DNA from: Alphaproteobacteria bacterium
GTDB taxonomy: Bacteria; Pseudomonadota; Alphaproteobacteria; DSM-16000; Inquilinaceae
Length of the DNA stretch: 39,972 nucleotides
Assembly: GCA_028281925.1 (NCBI GenBank)
Contig: JANQIX010000077.1
Coordinates: 1-39,972 of the forward strand
Reading direction: 5' to 3'
The translations under genes and the position numbers were made by a program. The notes under the pieces were generated by a model that saw only the letters and a list, made by a program, of their open reading frames with translations, did no database searches and was not told where the DNA came from. This document shows positions 1-6,507 of this stretch, piece by piece. The number at the start of each line of letters is the position of its first letter. Positions within the stretch are counted from its first letter, which is position 1.

Positions 1-574
1 GACAGCCCATGCCGCCGTCAACTGTTCGATGGTTTAACAAAGCACAAAAACATAGGCGGCGAAGTTTCGCCTTTGCAAAGGCCGCATCATCAAAGCCGCT
101 GGGCCCGCGGTGAAGCTTGGCCCCCGCCGGGCTGCCGCCCCATTTTGGCAGCGGAGATGCAACACACCAACGGATGCACCCTGGATCGGGGCGTCGTTGG
201 AACATCGGCGGGAGATGCCCTCAGGAATGGGGTGATAGGTTGGGCCTTCAGCCTGCTGGTGATCCATCCGGATTGGCCGTTGGTGCCGTCCCTGGGCCGC
301 CGGGTTGGAGCGACGCTGAACACTATCGCATCGGCTGGGCGCACCGGCCAGTCGCCTTCCCCGTTGACCATTGTGGACCGGCCTCGGCGGCTGCTTGGAT
401 TCAGACGGCTTCCGCCACCGTCCCTCCGGCCACAACTATGTGATCGGCAAATCCGTGTGGATGATGATAAAGCGCAGGGAAGCTGAGCAACACGTCTGCC
501 GTCGAAAACGGCTGTGCGGGGAATGACATTGCGCCCATGATCGGGTCGGAAACAGATCGGCAGTAGAGTCGCGG
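1..574. other. No convincing gene; left-edge non-coding or unassigned DNA
   Basis: Several overlapping open frames cross this stretch on both strands, but none has a recognisable motif or a good ribosome binding site, and their translations are rich in Arg, Pro and Ser as expected of random frames in GC-rich DNA. A weak hairpin (5-bp arms at 58-62 and 67-71, followed by TTT) could be a minor terminator for a gene ending left of the window. No tRNA- or riboswitch-like structure was seen. The segment may include the promoter of the FkbM gene that begins at 575, but no clear -35/-10 pair stands out. Confidence 0.4.
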
Positions 575-1330
575 ATGGCCATCGCTCAGCACCTGGATCG
601 CGCCAGAGGCATCGCACGCTCGTTTGCGATGTACTATGCCAAGCCCGTCTATCTGCGGCGGCTGTCGCGGTTCTATTGCCAGTTCGTGGGACCGGGAACG
701 CTCTGCTTCGATATCGGGGCGCATCTCGGCAACCGGAGCCGCTGCTGGCTCAATCTCGGCGCCCGGGTGGTCGCGGTAGAACCGCAGCCCGATTTTGCCC
801 AGATGCTGGCCTGGTGGTGCGGGTCGCGACCCGGCTTCACTCTGGTGGAAACGGCCTTGGCCGCGACGCCGGGCACCATCGACCTGTTCGTCAGCCGCCG
901 CACGCCCACGGTGAGCACAGTGTCCAAGCAGTGGATCACGGAGGTCCGCAAAAGCTCCGGCTTTTCCTGGGTCCGCTGGGAAGATCCAGTGAAGGTCAGG
1001 GCAACGACGCTGGACGCGCTGATCGGCGAGCATGGCGTGCCCCACTTCTGCAAGATCGATGTGGAGGGCTACGAGGCGGAGGTCCTGCAGGGCCTGACCA
1101 GGCCCTTGCCGCTGCTGTCGATCGAATATGTCCCGCCTGCAATCGACGTGAGCCTGGAGGCTGTGGATCGCCTGTGCGCGCTCGGCCCGTACCGGTTCAA
1201 CGTCTCTGTCGGCGAGAGTATGGCGTTCCATTGGGATCGCTGGGTCGCGGCGAAGGACCTCGTGGCTTGGCTGAAGGCACGCCAGCCGGACGAAGGCGCC
1301 GGCGACATCTATGCGCAGCTGCAGGGGTAA
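575..1330 (+). CDS. FkbM family SAM-dependent methyltransferase
   Basis: A 251-residue protein of the FkbM methyltransferase family, which usually methylates hydroxyl groups on polyketides, sugars or lipids. The SAM-binding motif I reads FDIGAHLG at residues 45-52, and the acidic residue ending strand 2 is in VAVEP near 66-70. The family hallmark IDVEGYE lies at 161-167, followed by a helix and a strand (LLSIEY). The length matches single-domain members of the family. The ATG at 575 has only a weak upstream purine stretch, but it precedes all conserved motifs and no better start is visible. The next gene, a RibD-type reductase, begins inside or just after its 3' end, so the two are probably co-transcribed. 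The substrate cannot be read from the sequence; by context it may act on the product of the adjacent glycosyltransferase/PTPS-like cluster, which is inference. Confidence 0.85.
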   Translation: MAIAQHLDRARGIARSFAMYYAKPVYLRRLSRFYCQFVGPGTLCFDIGAHLGNRSRCWLNLGARVVAVEPQPDFAQMLAWWCGSRPGFTLVETALAATPGTIDLFVSRRTPTVSTVSKQWITEVRKSSGFSWVRWEDPVKVRATTLDALIGEHGVPHFCKIDVEGYEAEVLQGLTRPLPLLSIEYVPPAIDVSLEAVDRLCALGPYRFNVSVGESMAFHWDRWVAAKDLVAWLKARQPDEGAGDIYAQLQG

Positions 1331-2202
1331 CGCCGCTGTCCCCGATCGACCACGACGGTGCCTGGTCTCTTCTGCTGCAGATCCGGCTCCGCTGCCGGCG
1401 GGGGGAGCTGCCGCCGTTTACGCTCTCTGCGACCGGTGGCACGCCCCTGGCCGAAGTCGCGATGGACGGTTCGATCAGGCTGGCAGCGCCAGCTGATCCT
1501 GATGCGGCAGCGTTGATCGAGTTGCATGGGCCCATGGCGGTCGCAGGTCCGGGCCGGCCGCATGCGGTTGGCCATCTCGGGCAGAGCCTGGACGGTCGTA
1601 TCGCCACGGCCAACGGGTCGTCCCATTACGTCAACGGCAGTGAGAACCTGGACCACCTGCATCGTCTGCGCGCGCTGGCGGATGCCGTGTTGGTCGGGGG
1701 TGGGACGGTCGCGTTGGACGATCCGCTGCTGACGACCCGGCGTGTTCCGGGCGACAGCCCCGTGCGCGTGGTGATCGACCGCGACCGGCGGCTGCCGTCG
1801 GACAGACGCGTCTTCACGGACCGGTCGGCGCCGACCCTCGTCATCTGCGATACCACACACGCCGGGACCAAGGGCAACGGACGGTGGCCCGAACTTGTCG
1901 GCGTCGACGGCTGCGGCGATCACCTGCCGCCGCAGGCGATCCTTGAGGCCTTGGCGCGGCGGAGCCTTCACGCAGTTCTGGTGGAAGGCGGCGGCCTCAC
2001 CGTCTCGCGCTTCCTGCGTGCCGGGCGCCTGGATCGCCTTCAACTGGCCATTGCCCCAATCCTGATCGGTTCAGGCCGGCCCAGTATCACGCTGCCAGAA
2101 ATCGCCGGTCTTTCCGACGCCATGCGGCCCCAATACCGGACTTACATGATGGGGGCCGATATCCTCTACGACTGCAGGCTGACGCCCAACGGCAACGCCT
2201 GA
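1267..2202 (+). CDS. Stand-alone RibD C-terminal (reductase) domain protein
   Basis: This is a RibD_C / dihydrofolate-reductase-fold protein. The family uses NADPH to reduce ribosylaminopyrimidine or pterin-like compounds. Conserved elements are GHLGQSLDGRIAT (near 1570-1610), the DAVLVGGGTVALDDPLLT nucleotide-binding segment, and LVEGGG near 1978, followed by AGRLD and the PILIGSG strand. There is no deaminase domain, so it is not a full RibD. The start is unclear. The ATG at 1462 would cut off a likely genuine N-terminal region (AWSLLLQIR). The TTG at 1267 has GAAGGA 9 nt upstream and overlaps the FkbM gene by 64 nt; it is preferred here. A CTG at 1336, with AGGGG upstream, is another option. 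The gene converges with the methyltransferase at 2213 with only 10 nt between. By context it probably works with the PTPS-like operon rather than in riboflavin synthesis, which is inference. Confidence 0.8.
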   Translation: MAEGTPAGRRRRRHLCAAAGVTPLSPIDHDGAWSLLLQIRLRCRRGELPPFTLSATGGTPLAEVAMDGSIRLAAPADPDAAALIELHGPMAVAGPGRPHAVGHLGQSLDGRIATANGSSHYVNGSENLDHLHRLRALADAVLVGGGTVALDDPLLTTRRVPGDSPVRVVIDRDRRLPSDRRVFTDRSAPTLVICDTTHAGTKGNGRWPELVGVDGCGDHLPPQAILEALARRSLHAVLVEGGGLTVSRFLRAGRLDRLQLAIAPILIGSGRPSITLPEIAGLSDAMRPQYRTYMMGADILYDCRLTPNGNA

Positions 2203-2212
2203 GCGCGGGCGG

Positions 2213-3079
2213 TCAGGGCATCCAGGCACACACGTCGCGGTGACCGACGGTCAGCCAGGATTGCCGGTCGGCGATCAACGCCTCGCGCTGGGCCTGCCAT
2301 GTCGTGATCATCTCATCTGACTGCGGGGCCACCGCCCTGGCCGCAGCCGCCCAGTCCGCCAGCAAGGCCGATTGCAGGGCATCGTCGTCCGGCGTGAGCA
2401 CCCAGTCGGTCGTCGTGCTCACCACGGCATAGCCGTAGCGTCTCAGGCAGTCTTCGGTGTGGCGGTGGGCTTCCGGGCCGACGGCAAGGCCCATACCCTT
2501 GTCGCTGCGCTGGTGGCGATTGACCAGGATGGCCACGGCCGCATCCTGGGGATCCTCCGGCCGCCAGTCGATCCGGCCGTCATAGTTGAGGCCGAAGACC
2601 AGCGGCACCCGTTTGGCACGGCAGCAGGCCACCAGGCTGCCGATCCAGTGCATGGACACCAGATCGATAAGCGCCGACGTGGTCACCAGATCGGCCTGCT
2701 CGATCAAGCCTATGGTGATGCCCGGGGACAGATCGCTTTGCTCGAACGTAAAGGCGATGCTCTGACCCTCGCGGACCAGACGCGCGGGCCCGTCGGGCGC
2801 GCGATCCATGGCGTAACGCTGGGACACGCCCCAGGCTTCTACCTGCCTCTGTCCTTCGGCAAGCAGCGCCGCATCGTGGTCCAGAAGCCGCCATGTCTGG
2901 TCGCCGGAAAGCCTCGGCGCGAGAAAGCGCAGATTGGATCCTGTGCCGGTGGCCAGATCGATGATGGAGAGCGGGCCGGATCGGGCGGCGAGGGCCGGCA
3001 ACGGATAGTCCCAGGTGCCGCGGGCGCGATGGTCGTACGGTTCGCGAAGTCGAAGCCAATCGGCGGTAAAGGTGCTCAA
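2213..3079 (-). CDS. Class I SAM-dependent methyltransferase, last gene of the cluster operon
   Basis: A protein of about 288 residues with a Rossmann-type methyltransferase core. The opening segment TADWLRLREPYDHRAR is followed by strand 1 and the Gly-rich SAM loop IIDLATGTGSN, then WRLLDHD, where the final acidic residues fit SAM ribose contact. The C-terminal half is less typical and the substrate is unknown. The open frame extends upstream to 3382, but that part overlaps the glycosyltransferase gene and looks like non-coding translation. The TTG at 3079 has a long G run upstream (AAGGGGGGG, about 9 nt away), lies 79 nt after the upstream stop, and gives a compact protein, so it is chosen. 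An ATG at 3217 is less likely. As the last gene of a four-gene leftward operon, it probably methylates the glycosylated product of the upstream enzymes (inference). Confidence 0.8.
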   Translation of the reverse strand: MSTFTADWLRLREPYDHRARGTWDYPLPALAARSGPLSIIDLATGTGSNLRFLAPRLSGDQTWRLLDHDAALLAEGQRQVEAWGVSQRYAMDRAPDGPARLVREGQSIAFTFEQSDLSPGITIGLIEQADLVTTSALIDLVSMHWIGSLVACCRAKRVPLVFGLNYDGRIDWRPEDPQDAAVAILVNRHQRSDKGMGLAVGPEAHRHTEDCLRRYGYAVVSTTTDWVLTPDDDALQSALLADWAAAARAVAPQSDEMITTWQAQREALIADRQSWLTVGHRDVCAWMP

Positions 3080-3158
3080 TCTTCCAGGCCCCCCCTTGGC
3101 GGCTCCTCGTGGTGCGGGCTCGGCGAACCTCAGAGGTCTGCCGAGCCTGTCTTCGCAG

Positions 3159-4238
3159 CTACACCCTTGGCCAGGCTTCGGCAATGTGCAGTTGATCGGC
3201 AAAGGCCGATGCTGCATCCGTCCAGCTGGGAAGATGCAGCCGGGCCTCGCGCGCGCCAAGTTGCAGACGGGTGCGCAGGCGGTGGTCGGTGAGAAGCGCG
3301 CGCAAGGCGTCCGAGAGAGCCGCGCTGTCGCCGGGTGGCACGAGCATCGCCGCATCCTTCGCAACGGTCGCCGCGACGGCACCGCCGGCCGTGGCCACGA
3401 TCGGGAGGCCGCGGGCGGTCGCCTCAGTCAGGACCATGCCAAAGCCCTCGAAATGGCTCGCCAGGGCGAAGAGATCCGCTTGGTGGTAGAGGGCTTCCAG
3501 CGTCGCTTCGTCCACATCGCCCAGCAGCTGGACGCGATCCTGCAGGCCATGCTCGCAAAGCCTCCGGCGGACCATCTCCACCGTCTTCGGATCGCGTTGG
3601 AGGCTGCCGGCGCAGTTGAGCCGCCACGGTAAGTCGCGAAGAGGTGCCAACGCATCGAACAGGACCGTATGGCCCTTGCGTGGCGTCAGTGTCGCCACGC
3701 AGAGGATCGTAGGCGTTCCGTCGGCCGATCCCACGGCCTGCAGCGCAGGATCCGTTCCCGGCACGACGACGCCGAGGCGCTCTGCCGGAACGCCATAATC
3801 GGAGGTCAGCAGATCGGCGGTGGTCCGGCTGGTGGCGATCACCCGTGTCGCGTAGCCGAGGGCCTTACGCTCGGCGTTGGCCAGTGACGCGCGCTCGACG
3901 TCGCCGAGCCCTGTCTCCAGCGAGAGGGGGTGGTGGACCAGGGCAACCAGCCGCAGCCGGTCCGCATGGCGTTCTGCCAAGTCTGGGGCGATGCCGTAGG
4001 CCAGTCCGTCGACCGCGGTCACCGTCTCAGGCTCAAGTGCCTCTAGGGCGGCGGCAAACCCGGCCAGACCGTCGGCGCTCGGGTGGGGAAACCCGTCGGC
4101 CAGTCGAACGATGTCGACGCGATGCCCGGCAGCCCGCAGGCCTCCGACCACACGGTAATCGTAGACAAAGCCGCCTGTCTTGGTCTTCGGATCGCCCGGA
4201 AAGAAGAATGCCGTTGCCGGCTGGCGCTCAACCGCCAA
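3159..4238 (-). CDS. Glycosyltransferase family 4 (GT-B fold)
   Basis: A 359-residue retaining glycosyltransferase of the GT4 type. The N-terminal domain has the strand-loop [17 protein letters not shown], which fits an acceptor-side Gly-rich loop, and VHHPLSLE further on. The C-terminal donor domain has [11 protein letters not shown], and [20 protein letters not shown] matches the family's E-x7-E donor-sugar motif (EGFGMVLTE). No membrane segment or signal peptide is visible, so it is probably cytoplasmic. The start is a TTG at 4238, which overlaps the end of the PTPS-like gene by 11 nt and implies translational coupling. Its place between a PTPS-fold protein and a methyltransferase suggests a small-molecule acceptor, such as a pterin or pyrimidine, rather than a cell-surface polysaccharide. 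The fold call is firm; the acceptor is inference. Confidence 0.88.
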   Translation of the reverse strand: MAVERQPATAFFFPGDPKTKTGGFVYDYRVVGGLRAAGHRVDIVRLADGFPHPSADGLAGFAAALEALEPETVTAVDGLAYGIAPDLAERHADRLRLVALVHHPLSLETGLGDVERASLANAERKALGYATRVIATSRTTADLLTSDYGVPAERLGVVVPGTDPALQAVGSADGTPTILCVATLTPRKGHTVLFDALAPLRDLPWRLNCAGSLQRDPKTVEMVRRRLCEHGLQDRVQLLGDVDEATLEALYHQADLFALASHFEGFGMVLTEATARGLPIVATAGGAVAATVAKDAAMLVPPGDSAALSDALRALLTDHRLRTRLQLGAREARLHLPSWTDAASAFADQLHIAEAWPRV

Positions 4239-4632
4239 GGGCCGTCTCGTAGCTGGCCGATGCCACGTGGCTCTCGTGCAGCGTCACGCGCAGCCCGGCA
4301 ACGCCCGATGCATGCGCGCCCAGATCGCCGCCGGCCAGCCTGTCGGCCATGCGGTCGCAGACGACTTTGGCCAGGTATTCCGTGGTCGTGTTCCGGCCTG
4401 CGAAGTCCGGCTCGTCATCCAGGTTGCGATAGTTGAGGGCGGCCAGGATTGTCCGCAACGCCTCCGTCGCCCTGCCGATATCGACGACGATGCCGTCGGG
4501 ATCCAGTTCCGGCCGGCGGAATTCCACATCCACGACATAAGTGGCGCCATGCAGCGCCTGGGCCGGACCGAAGACGGCGCCGCGGAAGCTATGGGCGATC
4601 ATGAAGTGATCGCGCACGGTGACAGTGAACAT
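4228..4632 (-). CDS. 6-pyruvoyl-tetrahydropterin synthase/QueD-fold protein with degenerate active site
   Basis: A 134-residue protein with the length and motif order of the PTPS/QueD (T-fold) family, which binds pterin-like substrates. His14 (in IAHSF) and His28 (in LHGATY) match zinc ligands, NTTTEY at 81-86 matches the usual PTSE segment, and Glu120 (in LHES) matches the pterin-anchoring Glu. Key residues are missing: the catalytic Cys expected four residues before His28 is Ala24, the third zinc His of the HGH motif is Ala30, and the catalytic Asp-His pair is Asn67-Tyr68. It is therefore unlikely to perform standard PTPS or QueD chemistry. The ATG at 4632 has GGACGGA upstream. It lies 25 nt after the dehydrogenase gene and overlaps the glycosyltransferase gene by 11 nt. 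It may be a pterin-binding protein or an enzyme for a new reaction (inference). Confidence 0.85.
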   Translation of the reverse strand: MFTVTVRDHFMIAHSFRGAVFGPAQALHGATYVVDVEFRRPELDPDGIVVDIGRATEALRTILAALNYRNLDDEPDFAGRNTTTEYLAKVVCDRMADRLAGGDLGAHASGVAGLRVTLHESHVASASYETALGG

Positions 4633-4657
4633 TCGGTGTTTCCGTCCGGTTGATGGA

Positions 4658-5635
4658 TCAAGGATAGATGATGCGGTGGCACAGCACGCCCGGGGGGCCG
4701 TCGGCCAGGCCGGCCATTGTCTGCGGCAGGTCGTGGAAGCGGCTTTCGCCCGTCAGCAGCACGTCCAGCCGGTCGTCGCGCAGCAGCCGCAAGGCCAGAG
4801 CCAGACGGTCGCGATGGGTCCGGCGGGACCGTCGGGCCGGACTGATGGCGCCCACTTGCGATGCCCTCAGGCTCAGTCGGCGGCTGTGAAAAGCCTCGCC
4901 CAGGGGCAGCGTTGGCTGTGCTTCGCCGAACCAGCTCAGTTCGATGATCTCCGCTTCGAAGCCGGCAAGCGAGAGGGCTGTGGCCAGGCCCGCTTCGGTC
5001 GCGCTGGCATGGTAGACAAGGTCCGCCTCACCGTGTGCATCCGCAGGCACCGCGAAGCCGATACCAAGCCGCTCTGCGACCTCGCGTCTGGTTTCGTCGA
5101 TGTCGACCAGGACGACGTCGGCGCCGGGAACGTGGCCCGCCAGATAGCCGACAAGGCAGCCGACGACGCCGGCGCCCACCACGGCGATCCTGTCGCCGAC
5201 ACGCGGGGGCGCGTCCCAAAGGGCATTGACGGCGGTTTCCATATTCGCTGCAAGGATCGCCCGTGCTGAAGGAACCCCGGCCGGCACCGGTACCGCGGCT
5301 TCGGCCGGGATCGTGAAGACGGTCTGATGCGGGTACAGCGAAAACACGTGCTGTCCGATCAGCTCTGCTGGTCCCTTGATGACCTCGCCGACTGCCGAAT
5401 AGCCGTATTTGACCGGTGCGGGAAACGCCCCTTCCTGGAACGGAGCGCGCATCGTGGCGTACTGGCTGGGGGGAACGCGACCCATGAAGACCAGACTTTC
5501 CGTCCCGCGGCTGATCCCGGTGTAACGCGTGCGCACCGTGACGGTTCCGTCTTCTGCGGAAGGCAGAGGGCAGGGCCGCACTTCGCCCGTGCCAGGGCCG
5601 ATGATCCAGAAGGCTTCAGCGGTTCTGTCGGTCAT
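4658..5635 (-). CDS. MDR-superfamily dehydrogenase without canonical zinc ligands
   Basis: A 325-residue medium-chain dehydrogenase/reductase and first gene of the leftward operon. The N-terminal GroES-like domain carries [11 protein letters not shown] near 37-47 and [10 protein letters not shown] at 76-85. The Rossmann domain has the NAD(P) loop VVGAGVVG at 152-159 and ends strand 2 with LVDID. The zinc-binding Cys and the GHE motif of alcohol dehydrogenases are replaced ([15 protein letters not shown]), so it probably works without catalytic zinc, as in BchC-like or quinone-reductase-like members. The open frame runs upstream to 5878, but the added residues are low-complexity and unrelated; the ATG at 5635 ([10 protein letters not shown]) is the sensible start. 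It probably oxidises or reduces an intermediate of the cluster's pathway; the substrate is unknown. Confidence 0.87.
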   Translation of the reverse strand: MTDRTAEAFWIIGPGTGEVRPCPLPSAEDGTVTVRTRYTGISRGTESLVFMGRVPPSQYATMRAPFQEGAFPAPVKYGYSAVGEVIKGPAELIGQHVFSLYPHQTVFTIPAEAAVPVPAGVPSARAILAANMETAVNALWDAPPRVGDRIAVVGAGVVGCLVGYLAGHVPGADVVLVDIDETRREVAERLGIGFAVPADAHGEADLVYHASATEAGLATALSLAGFEAEIIELSWFGEAQPTLPLGEAFHSRRLSLRASQVGAISPARRSRRTHRDRLALALRLLRDDRLDVLLTGESRFHDLPQTMAGLADGPPGVLCHRIIYP

Positions 5636-5849
5636 AGGACGGCTCAGATACCCGTGCGACCGGGCTCCCGCAAGGCCGCGAACCGGTACCCCCAACTGTT
5701 GCCGGCAGTGGTGCACCGGTGGGTTGCGTTCGCCGATCTGTGTGACACTATGGTGACGAAGGCGGTAGCGCCGCGATCGGAAGGGCTTTGACGTCGTGAT
5801 CTGAGAGGCCCCCGCTTCGGCCATCGCCGAGAGAGGGGGAGCGGCGTCC

Positions 5850-6101
5850 ATGGTTCTGCGGCCAGTCGAGATCGGCATCGACGAGATCTACATTCCCATG
5901 AAGCTCAGAAAGCCTGTGGATGAGGAGAAGGTGCTGTCGCTTGCGGAGAGTATTCAGGAAAGCGGACAGAAGACGCCGATCCAGGTTCGCCCGGATGCTG
6001 AGCGTTATGTGCTGGTGAGCGGCCTGCATCGTCTGGAAGCGCTGAAGCTGCTGGGGGAAGGCAAGGTGACGGCGTTGGTCGTCCATGCACGCCTTGCCTG
6101 A
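5850..6101 (+). CDS. Minimal ParB/sulfiredoxin-fold (ParB N-terminal domain) protein
   Basis: An 83-residue protein that is essentially one ParB-like N-terminal domain: strand IGIDEIYIP, helix VDEEKVLSLAESIQESG, strand TPIQVRP, then YVLVSGLHRLEALKLLG, which matches the ParB nucleotide-binding box (usually GERRxxA; here GLHRLEA). There is no helix-turn-helix or dimerisation domain, so it is not a chromosome-partitioning ParB. ParB-fold domains bind or hydrolyse CTP/ATP or act as nucleases; which applies here cannot be told. The ATG at 5850 has a strong purine-rich site (GAGAGGGGGAG) about 9 nt upstream. It is divergent from the dehydrogenase operon with 214 nt between, and no operon partner lies downstream before the adhesin leader. 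Confidence 0.75.
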   Translation: MVLRPVEIGIDEIYIPMKLRKPVDEEKVLSLAESIQESGQKTPIQVRPDAERYVLVSGLHRLEALKLLGEGKVTALVVHARLA

Positions 6102-6507
6102 CGACAGCCCGGTAGGCGTCTGTTGAGCCAAATGCGGATAAAACCTCCCAGAGATATTAACCGGTTTTGCTTCATGTCACGATTGAGGGAATGACCTATC
6201 CCTATGGCATCGTTTGAATAATGTATGTTGAAGCCGGGAAAACGCATACCATAGAGGTGCATTTCTCCGGTTGTGGTCATACCCCCGTATATGGCTTTCG
6301 GGGATATTGACTTTGACCCTCCGCGAACCCGTTTGTTAGGATTTTAGTAACGAATAGACCGCGGCGCGGCTGCGGCGGGTTCGGCATTTTGCATGCCGGA
6401 TCGGAATGCCTGGGCGCAGTTCAACCTTTCGGACGCTGCGGTTCAGGACCCAGGGGCATCAGTCGACCGGGAGCGGGCGGTCGAAATCCAGCTTGGGAGC
6501 GGCGAAG
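6102..6507 (+). promoter_or_regulatory. AT-richer leader and upstream region of the giant adhesin gene
   Basis: About 400 nt without a supported gene. The first 250 nt are clearly richer in A and T than the flanking genes, as expected of a control region. It contains a near-perfect inverted pair, CTATGGCAT at 6202-6210 and ATACCATAG at 6246-6254 (8 of 9 positions complementary), centred about 44 nt apart. A sigma70-like promoter candidate follows at 6313-6342, leaving an untranslated leader of about 150-160 nt before the adhesin ATG. A GGGAG ribosome binding site sits 8 nt before that ATG. No known riboswitch was recognised. Confidence 0.5.
6313..6342 (+). promoter_or_regulatory. Candidate sigma70 promoter for the adhesin gene
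   Basis: TTGACC at 6313-6318 and TAGGAT at 6337-6342 are separated by 18 nt and lie in an AT-richer stretch upstream of the adhesin. A second TTGACT immediately precedes the first box (6307-6312). The match to TTGACA/TATAAT is moderate and the assignment rests on sequence only. Confidence 0.4.

Noticed and set aside
90..617. A 175-codon leftward frame and overlapping rightward frames at the left edge
   Set aside because: No motif, no ribosome binding site, and compositions like random translation; kept only as an unassigned stretch.
3080..3382. Longer version of the methyltransferase starting at 3382
   Set aside because: The extra 101 residues overlap the glycosyltransferase gene and are Cys/Arg/Pro-rich non-coding-like translation; a TTG at 3079 with a strong purine run is preferred.
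1..5635. Reading the 575-5635 cluster as riboflavin or queuosine biosynthesis
   Set aside because: The RibD deaminase domain, RibA/B/E/H and QueC/E/F are absent and the QueD-like protein lacks catalytic residues.
5710..5757. Small palindrome GGTGCACC and direct repeat GTGAC-N6-GTGAC in the divergent gap between the dehydrogenase and the ParB-like gene
   Set aside because: Too short and common in GC-rich DNA to call an operator without conservation data.
6005..6280. A leftward 91-codon frame starting in the adhesin leader
   Set aside because: Half of it is antisense to the ParB-like gene, it lacks any motif, and the region looks like a promoter.
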